Part shown: one piece after another, positions 26,077-37,516 of the stretch
Numbering within the stretch: position 1 is the first letter of the stretch
How the letters are laid out: each line of letters begins with the position of its first letter
From: Ophiura sarsii
Lineage: Eukaryota > Echinodermata > Ophiuroidea > Amphilepidida > Ophiuridae
Reading direction: 5' to 3'
DNA length: 64,000 nucleotides
Assembly (NCBI GenBank): GCA_035610835.1
Contig: CM069447.1
Location: 24,830,161 to 24,894,160, forward strand
Program-made: the position numbers and the translations under genes
The notes under the pieces: model-generated
Told to the model about the DNA's origin: nothing
The model's input: only the letters and a program-made list of their open reading frames with translations
The model's database searches: none

Positions 26077-26269
26077 ACCTATCCATCCCCATACCTGACT
26101 GGTTGAGATAGCACACAGTGAATAATACAAATCAATAATATCCAATAGGAAACCAATTCTAATGCAACTTTGTTGTCGTTACTTGTGGTTATTGAAATCA
26201 CCATAACTTTAAAAGTATCCATTCGATCTTTATGAATGAGATATCAAACTACGGAGAAGAAATTTTCCC

Positions 26270-26408
26270 AGTTAATTTATATAGAATCGGAAAAAATGGC
26301 GTGAATTAAATTAACAAAGACCTTACAAATACACTGTCTCGAACCTGGTCCCTCTCGCATTCGCGGCGATAAATATTCTCCACTAGACCACAATGACTGT
26401 GTTTACAT
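26270..26408 (-). mobile_element. tRNA-derived SINE, copy 2
   Basis: This copy matches 26725-26862 over about 130 bp, including the B-box region (minus strand CCAGGTTCGAGACAGTG). In its A box the TATAGTGG becomes TCTAGTGG. The same flanking words occur at the 3' side (AATCGG/ACTCGG ... TGGCGTGAATTAAATTAAC). The two copies flank the LINE-like tail at 26405-26640, so they may be a duplicated unit or one SINE split by insertion plus duplication. Confidence 0.6.
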
Positions 26409-26640
26409 AATATTAATAATAATACATGAGACTTATAAAGCGCCTTACGATGTAAACGGCCTCAAGGCGCTGCACAGAAAGATCTTAAAAACTAAAATAA
26501 CAAAAACTACAGAAAAAACAACAACAAAAACATGGATATCAGACGAACAAGCACTTATGTATACAAAGCCTTTGTTGAGAGCCTCTAGCAGCAGAAATAT
26601 ATAGTAAATAGTAACAGATCAGAATGGCCTATAAGCATGA
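26405..26640 (-). mobile_element. Probable LINE/SINE 3' end fragment
   Basis: On the minus strand the segment ends GGCGCTTTATAAGTCTCATG followed by a TATTATTATTAAT tail (plus-strand ATTAATAATAATAC at 26411). The preceding TGCAGCGCCTTGAGGCCG (plus 26458-26475) is typical of CR1/L2-type 3' UTRs, and resembles the tail of the element at 21584 (GGCGCATTATAAATGC). It lies between two copies of a tRNA-derived SINE. No coding part is left. Confidence 0.5.
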
Positions 26641-26724
26641 TTCTAGCAGAATCTATGACAAGCGAAACTCAATTGAATACACGCGAGATCGAACATTGGG
26701 CTACCAGCCGAGTAAGTGAAATGA

Positions 26725-26862
26725 ATAAATAATACATAGACTCGGAGAAACTGGCGTGAATTAAATTAACGAAGACCTCAAAAATACACTGTCTCGAACC
26801 CGGTCCCTCTCGCATTCGCAGCGATAGGATTATCCACTATACCACAGGGACTGTGTTTACAT
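26725..26862 (-). mobile_element. tRNA-derived SINE, copy 1
   Basis: On the minus strand, 26850 to about 26790 reads TCCCTGTGGTATAGTGGATA, with an A-box-like TGGTATAGTGG, and then ACCGGGTTCGAGAC, a B-box-like RNA polymerase III element. The spacing suits a tRNA head. A shared body follows (plus-strand GGCGTGAATTAAATTAAC). A nearly identical copy lies at 26270-26408, which makes a SINE likelier than a tRNA gene. The expected acceptor-stem partner after the B box is not formed, so it is not a functional tRNA. Confidence 0.65.
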
Positions 26863-27130
26863 GGACACATGGACACCAGATTGAAGAAATGCTCGTAATA
26901 CTAAAATCATAACTTAAACCAACAAGTATAAAATAGCTACAGTGCAACAGAGCATCAACGCCCAACATTTAAGCTATTAATATAATCCCTCCTGTGTGTT
27001 CTAGAACCATGACAATAATAAAGTATATTTTAGTATATACATTCAAAATAGTTTTGTTTTAAAGTGCCCTTTGTTGTCGCTGTGTAATTGTCAGCATTGT
27101 CAGCACTGATTTTACCTCAGTTTAGGCCTA

Positions 27131-28141
27131 TACGAGGGCCATTCAATAAGTTCCACCTCCTACCTCATAACTGTCTTATTATATAAGCCAGTCTTATGAA
27201 ATATCACACAATTGTAGCTTGGAACCTCAGCTACACATTGGAAACTGATCTGAGTACTGGTTGTACTTTTCTAGAGGTGCAGTGAAAACCAATCTTACAT
27301 TTAGTGTGACGGAAACGGATGAAAAACAGCAAACAATCGCCGAAGTGCTATTCATTTGGCCTATCGTAAGAAGCAAAACATACCCATCGGTCAATTATAA
27401 CCGTTCGAAATGTCACATATGTCGTTAACAGACCATAAACATTGAATGTGATTAATTTATTTGGGAAGATTATGCCCTCTGATTAACCAGAACCAGATCG
27501 GGATAACCATAAGTTTACCCCTTCCCTAGAGCACCCTGCAAAAGGCATATTGTTAAATATGCCTTTTGCAGGGTTAAAGTTTAAACTTTCATGAGAACCA
27601 AGTCATTTTCAATATACCGGACTAAATAGAGGAATTACAAGTCTCCCAAAGAAATAATTTTCTATCATTTACTACCCGATTGACTATTCTGAAGGTGGAT
27701 TTAAAGTCGAGGCCTCACTGTGGCTTGAGTTGTAACAACGAAAATTATACTGATTATCAGTATTCCAGTATGCCAAAGGCATAGCAATACATTTGAGTTG
27801 ATATTACGTATAATATTAATACTATACTGTTATCAGATATCATTCATTGATTTCCATTTTCAGTATTAAAATCATCCTATTATCTCAAACCATATAATAC
27901 GGACCCCCCCCCCCCCCCCCCCCCGAAAACATGCATTTATTTTTAAGGTAATTTTCCGTTTCCCAAAATCTCTCTCCAGATTTGACCACATCATATAAAA
28001 AGTAATACAGATATCGATTATCATTTAATATAAATGTGTAGCTATGATTCAGAGCTATAATTATGACAAATGTCATGAGGCTGACATTCATATTAGCAAT
28101 GTTATGAGGGAGGAGGTAGAACTTATTGAATGACCCTCGTA
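27131..28141. mobile_element. Mariner-like element relic, ~1.0 kb
   Basis: The left TACGAGGGCCATTCAATAAG and the right CTTATTGAATGACCCTCGTA are inverse termini starting and ending with TA, the target of Tc1/mariner transposons. GAGGGTCATTCAATAAGT-type ends are common for mariner elements. Arms extend to TTCCACCTCCTACCTCATAA. No intact transposase frame remains. The interior contains an 18-bp-stem hairpin (27533-27574) and a 21-nt C run. Confidence 0.75.
27533..27574. repeat. Perfect hairpin
   Basis: ACCCTGCAAAAGGCATAT is followed by six bases and its exact inverse ATATGCCTTTTGCAGGGT. It lies inside the mariner-like relic; no poly-T follows on either strand. Confidence 0.85.
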
Positions 28142-28312
28142 TGATATAATAGGTTAACACGAATCTACTGCAAAATGAGTTTGTGGGTAGATTGGAAAAC
28201 TTATTTGACAAATACCTCTAAAATAACTAGTTAGTCAATCTGAATTCAATTACATTTCATGGATTGGGTACACTAACTTAATTTGATTCGTGAATGCAGT
28301 AGGTCGACCGCA

Positions 28313-28712
28313 TTTGACAAGTTTTTTTGTTTTTGTTTGTTGTTATGGTTGCCATGAAAACCAGACTAAGCCTCTGATTGGCTAAACACGGGATCGAACG
28401 TAACTGAAATATCAACAGCCCGATCTACAAAGTCTTTGACTGACATATGTGCGGAAGAGACATACTAAACCATGAAGAGTTTTTTTCTCCAAAAATTGTT
28501 CAGAAACGGAAACGGCAGATTGGCCGCTTTCTAAATAACCATGGTAACGATTAAAAATGCCGGAAACATGGTTCTGTGCGGATTGATCAGATATAGGGGA
28601 CCTACCAATCCAAGCTCCCAACTTTGAAAGCCCATGACCCCGTGTTTAGCCAATCAAATGCCCAGCATGGTAACCTTGGCAACCAGAGCTCACGAAAACT
28701 GTTTGCCAAACT
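28313..28712. repeat. Foldback with CCAATCAGAGGC-type arms
   Basis: The left arm, read inverted, is GTGTTTAGCCAATCAGAGGC with ATGGCAACCATAAC. The right arm at 28642-28712 has GTGTTTAGCCAATCAAATGC and GGTAACCTTGGCAACC. A third copy of this motif is at 6473-6518, so it is a dispersed family. Confidence 0.6.
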
Positions 28713-29094
28713 GCGCATTGGGCAACATTAGGGAGTGTACAATCGATCACCTTAAAATGTTCTTATGAATTTATTCCATGCCAATTTGTCCATGTTTTTA
28801 AATTGTTCAATCAATATCTCCTGTAAAAGTAGTAAATAGGAATCACATATGAAAATAAAGTGGAAATGATAACGCGCCTAAGAACTAACCAATTAACCCC
28901 ATTAATGCGAAAGGACCAACTAAGGCGAATACAAATTGGCAACGGACGAAACTAAAGCTGCGGACGAAACCTTGGACAAGTTGATTTACCGTCGCATTGG
29001 CTTTTGCATTGCAATCGCGACTTCACAGAAACCTATCAGTAAAAGCTGCTATTTTTGAATTTTGTGGGGAATTAAGCCAAATCATGAGAATCGA

Positions 29095-29715
29095 AACTAA
29101 AGGGTTCAACAAAAGAAAGTATACCACTTTGTTTATGTCATTTTGAGTAACTTTCAATTTGTTTTGTCCAAACAGACTAGATAGGCATTTAGATGAATCT
29201 TTTAGGCATAATTTGATACCAAATTTGCCCTCTAACAATAAAGATAAACCCTGATTAGCACCATTTAAAGGAAAATATCCCATTTTCAAAAGTCGCATTT
29301 CCAATACACAGCACGAGAAGAATAGGCCAATTGTTAACACACACATATGCCGTATTTATCCCGTACTGATCACCGCGCATATTCCTCAATGCGCGGGCTA
29401 ATTCAAATGTAAACTGATGCATGGGTGAAGGATTTGAATGTAAAGGAATGTTATGGATGGGGAGAACATGGACAGATTAACCAAATCTTCTCGTGCTGTG
29501 TATTGGAAATGCGACTTTTGAAAATGGGATATTTTCCTTTAAATGGTGCTAATCATGGTTTATCTTTGTCGTTAGGGGGCAAATTTGGTATCAAATTATG
29601 CCAAAATAATTTATATAAATGCCTATCTAGCCTGTTTGGTCAAAAACAAATTGAAAGTTACTCAAAATGACATAAACAAAGTGGTATACTTTCTTTTGTT
29701 GAACCCTTTAATACA
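29095..29715. repeat. Large inverted duplication, ~230-nt arms
   Basis: Left arm 29095-29325 and right arm 29484-29715 are near-exact inverses (TTCTCGTGCTGTGTATTGGA, AAATGCGACTTTTGAAAATG, GGTATCAAATTATGCC). Matching open frames (LEMRLLKMGYFPLNGAN) appear on opposite strands because the arms are copies. No known domain is seen. Confidence 0.85.
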
Positions 29716-30040
29716 AGACTACAAGTGTTTCAATTATCCCCACTACGATGTAACACCATCTGGACTATAGAGATATCATTTTATGATGTCGCAAGTTTAG
29801 TTTAACTTCCTAAACTTATTATCTTTTAATTGCTCTTATGAGCGATGGAAGTACCGATAAACGCTTCGATTGGTTACTATTTGTAATCGCTAGAATGTGC
29901 TTGCATTTTACTCTCGATGGCTGTGTAATACAACTCTTTTTTAACTCGTTTGCAGATTTAAAGGGGTTTCAACAGGATGCTCTTGTTTCGTGCAGATAGA
30001 AATATAGTAATTCGCTCATTTAGCGAATCATTTTCAACAT

Positions 30041-30426
30041 TTAAAGGGGCATTGAGAGATACGTATTGGAGTGTGCCCTCAATTATTCTGGAAATCGGTT
30101 TTTTTGCATCAAAGTAATACTTAGGCATATACTAACTACCATCTGAAACAGTTTACCAACATTCGCCGTTTATCATATACAATTTCATGATTTTCTTAGT
30201 TTCGATATGATCATATCGAAACTCAGGTGCTGAATTTGGAAGTTATGCATCGTTTTACTCACGGACTTTTGCGGCAAATCTCAACCCGAAAGTGCCATTA
30301 TTTGCTTATTTTGGCATGAAGGCGATGTCGGAATTGTATGATATTTTGGATTTGGGCTATGTTGATGATTATCTTTACGTTATTTGCTCATTTAGTATAT
30401 CGATACAACTCTCAATGCCCCTTTAA
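30041..30426. mobile_element. TTAA-AGGG type MITE, 386 bp
   Basis: TTAAAGGGGCATTGAGAG at the left and CTCTCAATGCCCCTTTAA at the right are exact inverses with TTAA ends. A 26-nt perfect palindrome (AGTTTCGATATGATCATATC...) sits at 30198-30223. Confidence 0.82.
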
Positions 30427-31023
30427 TAGAACTACTTCTAAACCCTTTCCAAATTCAAAATGATAATAATTGTCCCCATGAATTACAACCAAGCCAACAA
30501 TGTTGATATAACACGTATCCATTACTATCACATAATACAGTCGTTCCAAACAATTGACGTTTTTAACAAAACCCATAATTCATTGCGTGTTTATTCGAAA
30601 TGTTACGGCATCTTTTTCACGTTCATACATGGAAGACACGCCATTGATGTCATCGGCTAACGACAAAACATGGTTTTATCTGTGGAAGACATTGACGATC
30701 TTATATAAGTGAAGGTCCTATTCAATTCCTTAACTACGCTATAAATAAACACTCTTGGAATAAAATGTGACTCTGTTCGGACTTGGCTAAGATATAAACG
30801 ATTCGTGCAGTAAAAACACGTAAAGTTTAGATAGATCAAGGGAAAATGGAACTTTCTATTTCATGAAACCGAAACTATCTGTCGCAAATGCAGGTAATAT
30901 CTTATTTGTCTTTGAACCAATAGAAAGTAATTGAACATTAAGAAAGTGATAATATTGAAAATAATCACATGATTAATGTGCATTGTACCGTGGAATATCG
31001 TCTAGACAAGACATGTTTTCAAA

Positions 31024-31084
31024 ATGGCCACGCCTATGATGACTGGATTGGTGGTGGCTTTATATGTTTTGACACACGTAACAG
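31024..31084 (+). CDS. Possible signal-peptide exon (first coding exon of the Tie-like receptor)
   Basis: The ATG at 31024 opens 20 codons, followed by one phase-1 base and a consensus donor GTAAGT at 31085. The peptide reads MATPMMTGLVVALYVLTHVT. It has a short polar start, a hydrophobic core (LVVALYVL) and small residues near the end, as in a secretory signal peptide. The phase-1 exit matches the phase-1 start of the first Ig exon at 41799, so the two join in frame with Asp or Gly at the junction. The intron would be about 10.7 kb and full of repeats. The exon is assigned to the receptor only by phase, strand and order; it could belong to another gene or be chance. Confidence 0.45.
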
Positions 31085-32810
31085 GTAAGTGTAGCTTACT
31101 AGTCGATTGGCGTAGCCAACGTATCGGGCGTAATTTGGGACGCATTTTTTTTTTAAATGGATTTTGATTTTATGATTCCAGAAAATTAACATGTTGGAAC
31201 TGCTGGAGTTGGAAAACCAAATCCAGATCATTTTTACTGGATCGGAGACCAGTATTGAATCAAGCTTGCTCAAAGCAAACCAGTGAGCAAACTGAATCAA
31301 ACCAGACCACCATACCATACCAAACCAAGTGGGTGGTTGCCGTTAGTATATTTACCTATGCATGACTAGGCAACAAATTGGCTATGGAACTTGGATCAAC
31401 ATGGAAGTTGATGTTTACTTTTCAGTGCAGATTTTGGTCGGATTTCGTCAGTTCAGATTTCAGTCTGATTTCAGTGCGTTTTGCCTCTGTCAAAACTATA
31501 TAAGGGATATAGATTGCCAATGCAGCCGCTATCGGCGTGGAATTGGGCTTATTTTGGCCGTACGCCGCGGCATGTATTTCTATTGGCAAACAGTAAAGGA
31601 GAGAGAGCTTGAGGCTTGTTTTGGGAATTTAAATTGGCAACACTGGATGCACGCCCATGTCGTGTGATACTAGCTACCAAGAGCTCTTCTAGCTACCAGT
31701 AGCAGCGTAAAAATCGAGTTATAAACGTGGTGGTTTCACATTTATTTTTATTTGTAATGGAGTTTTAAAATCGCGATAATGACAGATTTCCTCAATGAAA
31801 ATAGCTGAATTTGGTATCATTTTGAAGAGAACTGTATATTTATCGGTAAAAACGAAATATTTTTTGTCAAAATAGTGAATATATTTGTTAATTCTTCGCC
31901 CGATGAAATTTTGATTTTATAGCACCGAAAGAAAATAAATCGAGAGTAATTTTCACATTTTTATCGTCATCTCATGAAAAACATCCTGCTCAAGAAATAA
32001 TACTTATGTGTTATCCTTTCTCAATGTAAGGTTTAACAATCTTAAATTCAATTAAGTGAGTGAAGAACTCGGCGTTTATATAGACCCATATATTCTGCAA
32101 AGATCCCAAAATGGCCGTTTTCATAAACCTGCACGATCAGTCTGAATATCACAGACAGCAGGGTGTCCGGTGCTATCGTGTTCCCCAGTAGTCCACCGAA
32201 TGGCCTTACATGAAACCTATGAAAATTAAGAGATAAATATTCCAAGACATATTCCGACCGATCCCGCGGTCAAATGTTGCAAATGTTTATAAATTCGAAG
32301 TTTGAAACATTGTTTAATACCCGTCGTATGCCTATTCATATATTTTATTTTATAAATAATATTTTGACTCGTAGAAACTGACGTGACCTGGCGTGAATAA
32401 AGCAGCTATTTTTTATACTGCGTGAAAGAACGGCAATTGCGAAAGCTGCTCTTCGTAAGCTTGAGTTCAAAGTTCAAACCGCTCACCGTTACAATACGTG
32501 GCAGCTATGAGAAATCACGCAGCAACAAGTACGACTCGTAATAGCTGCTTTTCGTTTCTCCGTTGCTGGTAACGTGTGCAAACATCGAGAGGTCGATAGT
32601 TGGCACAGTAAACAATGTATCGCAATGGGACACTCATCCGATGAAGAAAATACGTCCAAATTGCGTTGTTTTTGCCACAACAAGAATATATCTGGTGAAA
32701 TTCGGTCATTCAAAGTATCAACATCCTCCGGTGTGTGTTGGTTTGGGTTGATTTGATCGGATATTAGGCAGAAATCGCACAGAAATTTGTTGCAGATCAT
32801 GATCATCATC

Positions 32811-32949
32811 ATGGGCCATAAAAAGTGCTACCGATACTTCACTGACTCATCCAAGCAAGTCCGTACCAAGAAAGCAATACTTCACTGACTCATCCAAGCA
32901 AGTCCGTACCAAGAAAGCAAAAGAAGAACAAGTAACTACACCTATACAG
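32811..32949 (+). pseudogene. Exon-like segment with a 43-bp tandem duplication
   Basis: From ATG 32811 the frame reads MGHKKCYRYFTDSSKQVRTK, and the direct repeat (32834-32876 and 32877-32919) then shifts it to a stop. With one repeat copy left out, the frame would run on as KAKEEQVTTPIQ to a GTTAGT donor at 32950. A pyrimidine-rich acceptor near 34711 could be its partner. No family is recognised and it may not be a gene at all. Confidence 0.25.
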
Positions 32950-33331
32950 GTTAGTAAATATTTTATATTGCGGGTTTAAAGCTTACTACTGACAGTGCGG
33001 CAAAGTGAAGCAAACAGACAGACAGACAAACAATTGATGATGATGAATGAAATGTATGATGAAATTGATGGTCGCAAAATCACTTTTTTACATTTGGAAT
33101 CATAGCCTCATCAATCATCATAGGCTAGCTCTATGTGTGAGAGCTATGTCATGAAAGCAAATATGACTATGAGTCATTATCAGATATTTTCATCAATATT
33201 TTTCAACTTTTCTGAATAAGATTTATAGACTTTATAGTCGGTCAAACTTTTTCTTCAAATATTCCTGCTATAGTAAAAACACGACGTGAACATATGCTTC
33301 ATTTCGTAGCTAATCTACTATTACTAAAAAT

Positions 33332-33490
33332 ACTATAGTCCAATAATTGAACGAACAACACGCTGCAGCACAAATATGACCGAGCCTGAAATTATCACGC
33401 TCATGCCGGTTGTGCGTGCTCCACCGTCCACGCAATGTACGCAATGCGCTGCTTCAATGTGTTCATTCAATTAAAAATCCGACTATAGTC
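33332..33490. mobile_element. Small inverted-repeat element
   Basis: ACTATAGTCCAATAATTGAA at the left is the near inverse of TTCAATTAAAAATCCGACTATAGT at the right. CGCTGCAGCA and GCGCTGCTTC continue the pairing. Non-coding. Confidence 0.6.
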
Positions 33491-33560
33491 TATAATTGTA
33501 AACGCTTAGCTCTGAATCCTAGATAGTCTGTTTTATTTCGTAGCTTCTACTAAAAATTCT

Positions 33561-33733
33561 ACAATCAAAACAAATAATTGTCGATCATCATCAGGGCGCT
33601 GGAGTTCATCCAAAGGTAACATGGCTGCATTCCAAAACAACAGGTGCACCAGCCGTTATAATACTTACCAGGTGCATGGGACCCAGATAGAATCGTGACG
33701 TGATGATTGACAATTATTTGTTTTAAAATTGAC
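33561..33733. mobile_element. AACAATTGTCGAT-type MITE, copy 1
   Basis: AAAACAAATAATTGTCGATC (33567) pairs with the inverse arm ending TGACAATTATTTGTTTT (33724). A related element lies at 34114-34327. Confidence 0.65.
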
Positions 33734-34113
33734 TCAGTTTTCGATGGCATTTTTCTGGAAAATGCCATCAGACGGCGGAGCTATCGACATTTTTTTTGCG
33801 AATTTTGACTCGTTAATGAGTTCTGAATCCTAGCTCTCTGTGTGAGAGCTAATTAATGATATGAAAGCATCAGTGTCAGATATCTTTCTAAATATCTCAA
33901 CCTGTTTCAATTTCTAAGAAATACTGGCATGAATTTCCCTTGGTGTTACAGGAAAGAAAAATATGACATGGACTGTCTATGTTTCATTTCATAGCTACAT
34001 GTAGTAATGCTAAAGTTTTATCCCGACACACGTATGTGATGTGGTCACAACTTTGTACGTGTACAGAGAATTTTGAAACAACATAATTATTCTTGATCTT
34101 TATTATGTGCTAT

Positions 34114-34327
34114 TTATAATCAAAACAAACAATTGTCGATTGACTCACCGAGATCAGAGTGGTCACGTTCATCCCAAGGTTTAACACGGTCTTGCGACGC
34201 ACTGTAGTCCAAAACTCCCAAGTGCACAGCGCTGTTAGGGTCATGCAGGTGTCGCATGTACATGTACGCTAGGGATCTTTAGGGAATTATTTGAAATGAT
34301 CGACACATCTTTTTGTTTTGATTATAA
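34114..34327. mobile_element. AACAATTGTCGAT-type MITE, copy 2
   Basis: TATAATCAAAACAAACAATT at the left and TTTTTGTTTTGATTATAA at the right are inverse ends. The left arm is shared with 33561-33733. Confidence 0.6.
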
Positions 34328-34918
34328 CATGCAATAATACTGCTGATATTTTGTTCCTTTTTGTGAGTATATCTTTGAAATTGAATGTATTTTTTCTATG
34401 GATATTTCATATGGATACATGTCATTTGAACCTGTAACTGTTACAGAAATAACCATGAATTTGAACGATTCACAATCACAATACACGATTAAAAATGTTT
34501 ATACATTAACCACCAAATGTACTTCAATTTTCTGAAAAATATAAGCTTGCCACTCAAGATTGTTGAATTCTACAACTTTAGCGAACAAATCTAAAATGAT
34601 TTTGCTAAACATTGGGCGCTTATTAGGGATAATATGGTATCTCATTCTTATTCTTCTTTGAGATTTTTTTTATTTATTTTAATTTTTTATTTGGTTTGTT
34701 GTCATTTCAGCTCCCTCTACCAGCTCTCGGTGAATCATTTCAAATGACGGACAAAATGGTGCAGGATTTGGGGATTTTGTGTGTAAGCTTTACGGCCAGA
34801 AGGAATATCAAAGAGTGAATGACGCAAGATATGCAATATTTTCAATGGCCACTAGACAAGAGTGTGTGATGCCACCCAATGATGACGCCTTGCACTTAGC
34901 ATGTGTAGGGCCACAACA
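34328..34918. other. No supported feature
   Basis: A pyrimidine-rich TTTTCAG-like acceptor near 34711 is followed by a short open stretch ending at about 34820. It has no domain and no partner I can support. Confidence 0.4.
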
Positions 34919-35057
34919 TTTTGCACGGTCACAAAAGGGGGGGTAGGCTCACAACATTTTGCACGGTCACAAAATTTTGCACGGTCACAAAATTTCGCAG
35001 TTCAAAAAGCACAACACTCAACAATTTGTTGACTATTGTGCTTTTTGTACTGCGACA

Positions 35058-35215
35058 TTTTCTTTCTTTCTTTCCCTTTCTTCTTCTTTTCTTTCTTTCC
35101 CCTTTTTTCTCCTTTTCCTTTTTCTTTTTCCTCCCTTTTTCCTTTCTCTCTCTCTTTTCTTTTCCTTTCCCCCTTCTTTTCCTCTTTTCCCTTCCCCCCA
35201 TTTTTCCTGGTGGGT
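35058..35215 (+). repeat. ~155-bp polypyrimidine tract
   Basis: Almost only C and T (CTTTCTTTCTTTCCC...) on the plus strand. Long frames here (Phe/Ser- or Lys/Arg/Glu-rich) are artefacts. It is preceded by a hairpin (GTTCAAAAAGCACAA / TTGTGCTTTTTGTAC) and by three copies of TTTTGCACGGTCACAAA (34919-34992). Confidence 0.9.
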
Positions 35216-35800
35216 AGGTTTGAATTTCCTGCTGAGCACCTTCAGGGGGGGGGGGGGGCACTGAAAAATTGACATTTACCAATTTTGTCTTGTCATGAAA
35301 CATGGCCTGTCATCAGTATTTATTTGGCAGCAAAACAAAAAGATGAAGAAACATTGACCAGACTTCAAGATTTGTGGCACTTGAGGGCAACACAAAAATT
35401 CATTTTGCCTTACTGATTGAATACATACATGTAATATGGTTTGCATGCGAAATATACATTGATAGAGACCTGCCGATGGTTGACAACCAGAAAGAAGTAA
35501 CTTGTTGGTCATTTGGAGATATTGATTCCTTCAAAATCCTTGTCACTCACAGATTCTATGGACCACAGACAGCTGTTTGGTGAAGCCCAGTTCATTGATG
35601 GGACTCAAAATAATATACACTATATTACCGGTATATGTTTTTAGTTACATCTTTCTGGTTGTCAACCCTGGGTGTATTATATACTGATGTTGACGTGTGT
35701 ATTGTATGGTTTTAAGGTTTGAGTTTACAAATTATATAAGATCACGTAAATGAAAACAGGTAAGACTCTGAAATGTCCATATGTGTATTAGTCAAGTCTT

Positions 35801-36023
35801 AATACTATGGACATAATTCAAGCTATTTCATGCAAGCGTGTTTTGTTGCTGTTCGCAAAGCTGCGTCCAGATCATAAATGAGCGAACAACTATGCATGCA
35901 CGTCACAATTGACCAATCAGGATGCCCTGTGATTTTTTGAAAGCGCCTGGTATGCACTTCTGAGTTTGCATGTACGCATTTACGCACGCACCCCCGCATT
36001 TTTGGAATTATGTCCATAGTATT
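35801..36023. mobile_element. Inverted-repeat MITE, 223 bp
   Basis: AATACTATGGACATAATTC and GAATTATGTCCATAGTATT are inverse termini with internal TA. No coding content. Confidence 0.75.
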
Positions 36024-36297
36024 ATGACGCTTGCTAATGTATGGCAAATTAGAGCATCAGTGATTGACACCATATATAGTCCATTGTATTTTGAATATGT
36101 TATTGTTAATTAAAATGTGCCTGAACGTAGCATGATATTCGTGCACTGATATCTATATGCCGGGATATCATGTTCATATGTTGGTCGGCTCACTGTGGTA
36201 GAAATTAAATGCTTTCTGAACATGTTTGTTATCAAATCATTTATCAAGATCACAAATCATTTATCAAGATCACATTTTAGGTATGATTGTTTTCAAA

Positions 36298-36515
36298 TCG
36301 GGGCTTGAAATAAGCAGGAGCAGGGTGCAAATTTACCATTGTTAAACATTACAATTACAATTCTTAAGTAAATTATGTCACCAGAAGCATCTTTTACATT
36401 GAGAATTGCCCCTGGTTATTCAAGTGCACCCAGCTTCATGATGACATAATGGATGTGGTAAGGTTGTGCAAAAGGTAGCTCCTGTTCTTAATTCCTTATT
36501 ATTTCAAGCCCTGGT
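36298..36515. mobile_element. Inverted-repeat MITE, ~218 bp
   Basis: GGGGCTTGAAATAAGCAGGA at the left pairs with TTATTATTTCAAGCCCTGG at the right. A 20-bp tandem duplication (AAATCATTTATCAAGATCAC) lies just upstream at 36233-36272, and a 26-nt G run follows at 36596. Confidence 0.65.
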
Positions 36516-37227
36516 TTAACGTTTACAATGGTCATCCTTATGTAGGCACTGATGTAGCTTTATGTGTTAAACATGGAGATTGTGTGGGGGAGAGTGGGGG
36601 GGGGGGGGGGGGGGGGGGGGGTAAAGTATTGACTGAATAAAAAGTAATACATGTACACGTACCTATACTGGAAATAAAACAAGTAACAATAATAGAATAT
36701 AATTGAGATGTGTCCAGTGTGATTTTACTGTGCTCTTTTTTCCTTCCAGCAGAACAGCATTACATTGAGGCATCATTTTATTTAAACGGTTGAAAGGAAT
36801 CAATTTGCTGTTTGAAAGTTCAGAAATAGTATGCTGAAAAGTATCAGTGTTGCCAATATTATGATAAACCTGATTTTTTTGGATAAAGTTCTTGGTTGTA
36901 AGCTATCACCATACACTTGATAACTGTATTTGAAGAGGTTTTTTGCAAAAGGGCCTACATCCACTTTGGCTCTTATTGAGAAAAAGTCAAAAAACTGTTT
37001 CTAAATATTCAAGTTGAGCAATTGAAAAACTGAATGGATTATGAAAGATGTACACTACACACTAATTTAAATTGAAATACATTTTAAATGTGCTAGTTTT
37101 ATTTTATTTTTAAATCATGTTTACATTTCTTGAAAATTTGGATGTAGGCCCTGTTGCAACAAAACTCCATCTGTTTGTACATAAAGAAAAAATACCACAC
37201 ACAAAATATCATTTATTTTAATCATTT

Positions 37228-37516
37228 AAAATAAATAAGTTTGATATTGAAATGTATAGGTCACAATCATATGTTTCAAGGAAATAAAATCTTTTTTTTC
37301 TTCAAAAATACCTACATCTCATTGTAAACAGCCATTGAAGTTGTTGTTTTGTTGCAAAAGGGCCTGTATCCCGATTTAATTCTGGATACAGGCCCTTTTG
37401 CAACAAAACAACAATTTCAATGGCTGTTTACAATGAGATGTAGGTCTTTTTGAAAGAAATGACTTTGTTTCCTTGAAACATGATTTTTCCCTATGCATTT
37501 CTATATCAAACTCATT
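37228..37516. repeat. Foldback centred at about 37378
   Basis: CCTACATCTCATTGTAAACA and its inverse, plus GTTGCAAAAGGGCCTGTATC and its inverse, give arms of about 130-140 nt round a 13-nt loop. GCAAAAGGGCCTACATCCA (36945) and GGATGTAGGCCCTGTTGCAAC (37139) suggest that larger parts of the same family flank it. Confidence 0.75.

Noticed and set aside
26788..26850. Functional tRNA gene on the minus strand
   Set aside because: A and B boxes are visible, but the 3' acceptor strand does not pair and a second copy with the same tail exists, which fits a SINE.
34921..35303. Phe/Ser-rich and Lys/Arg-rich frames on both strands
   Set aside because: Products of the polypyrimidine tract.
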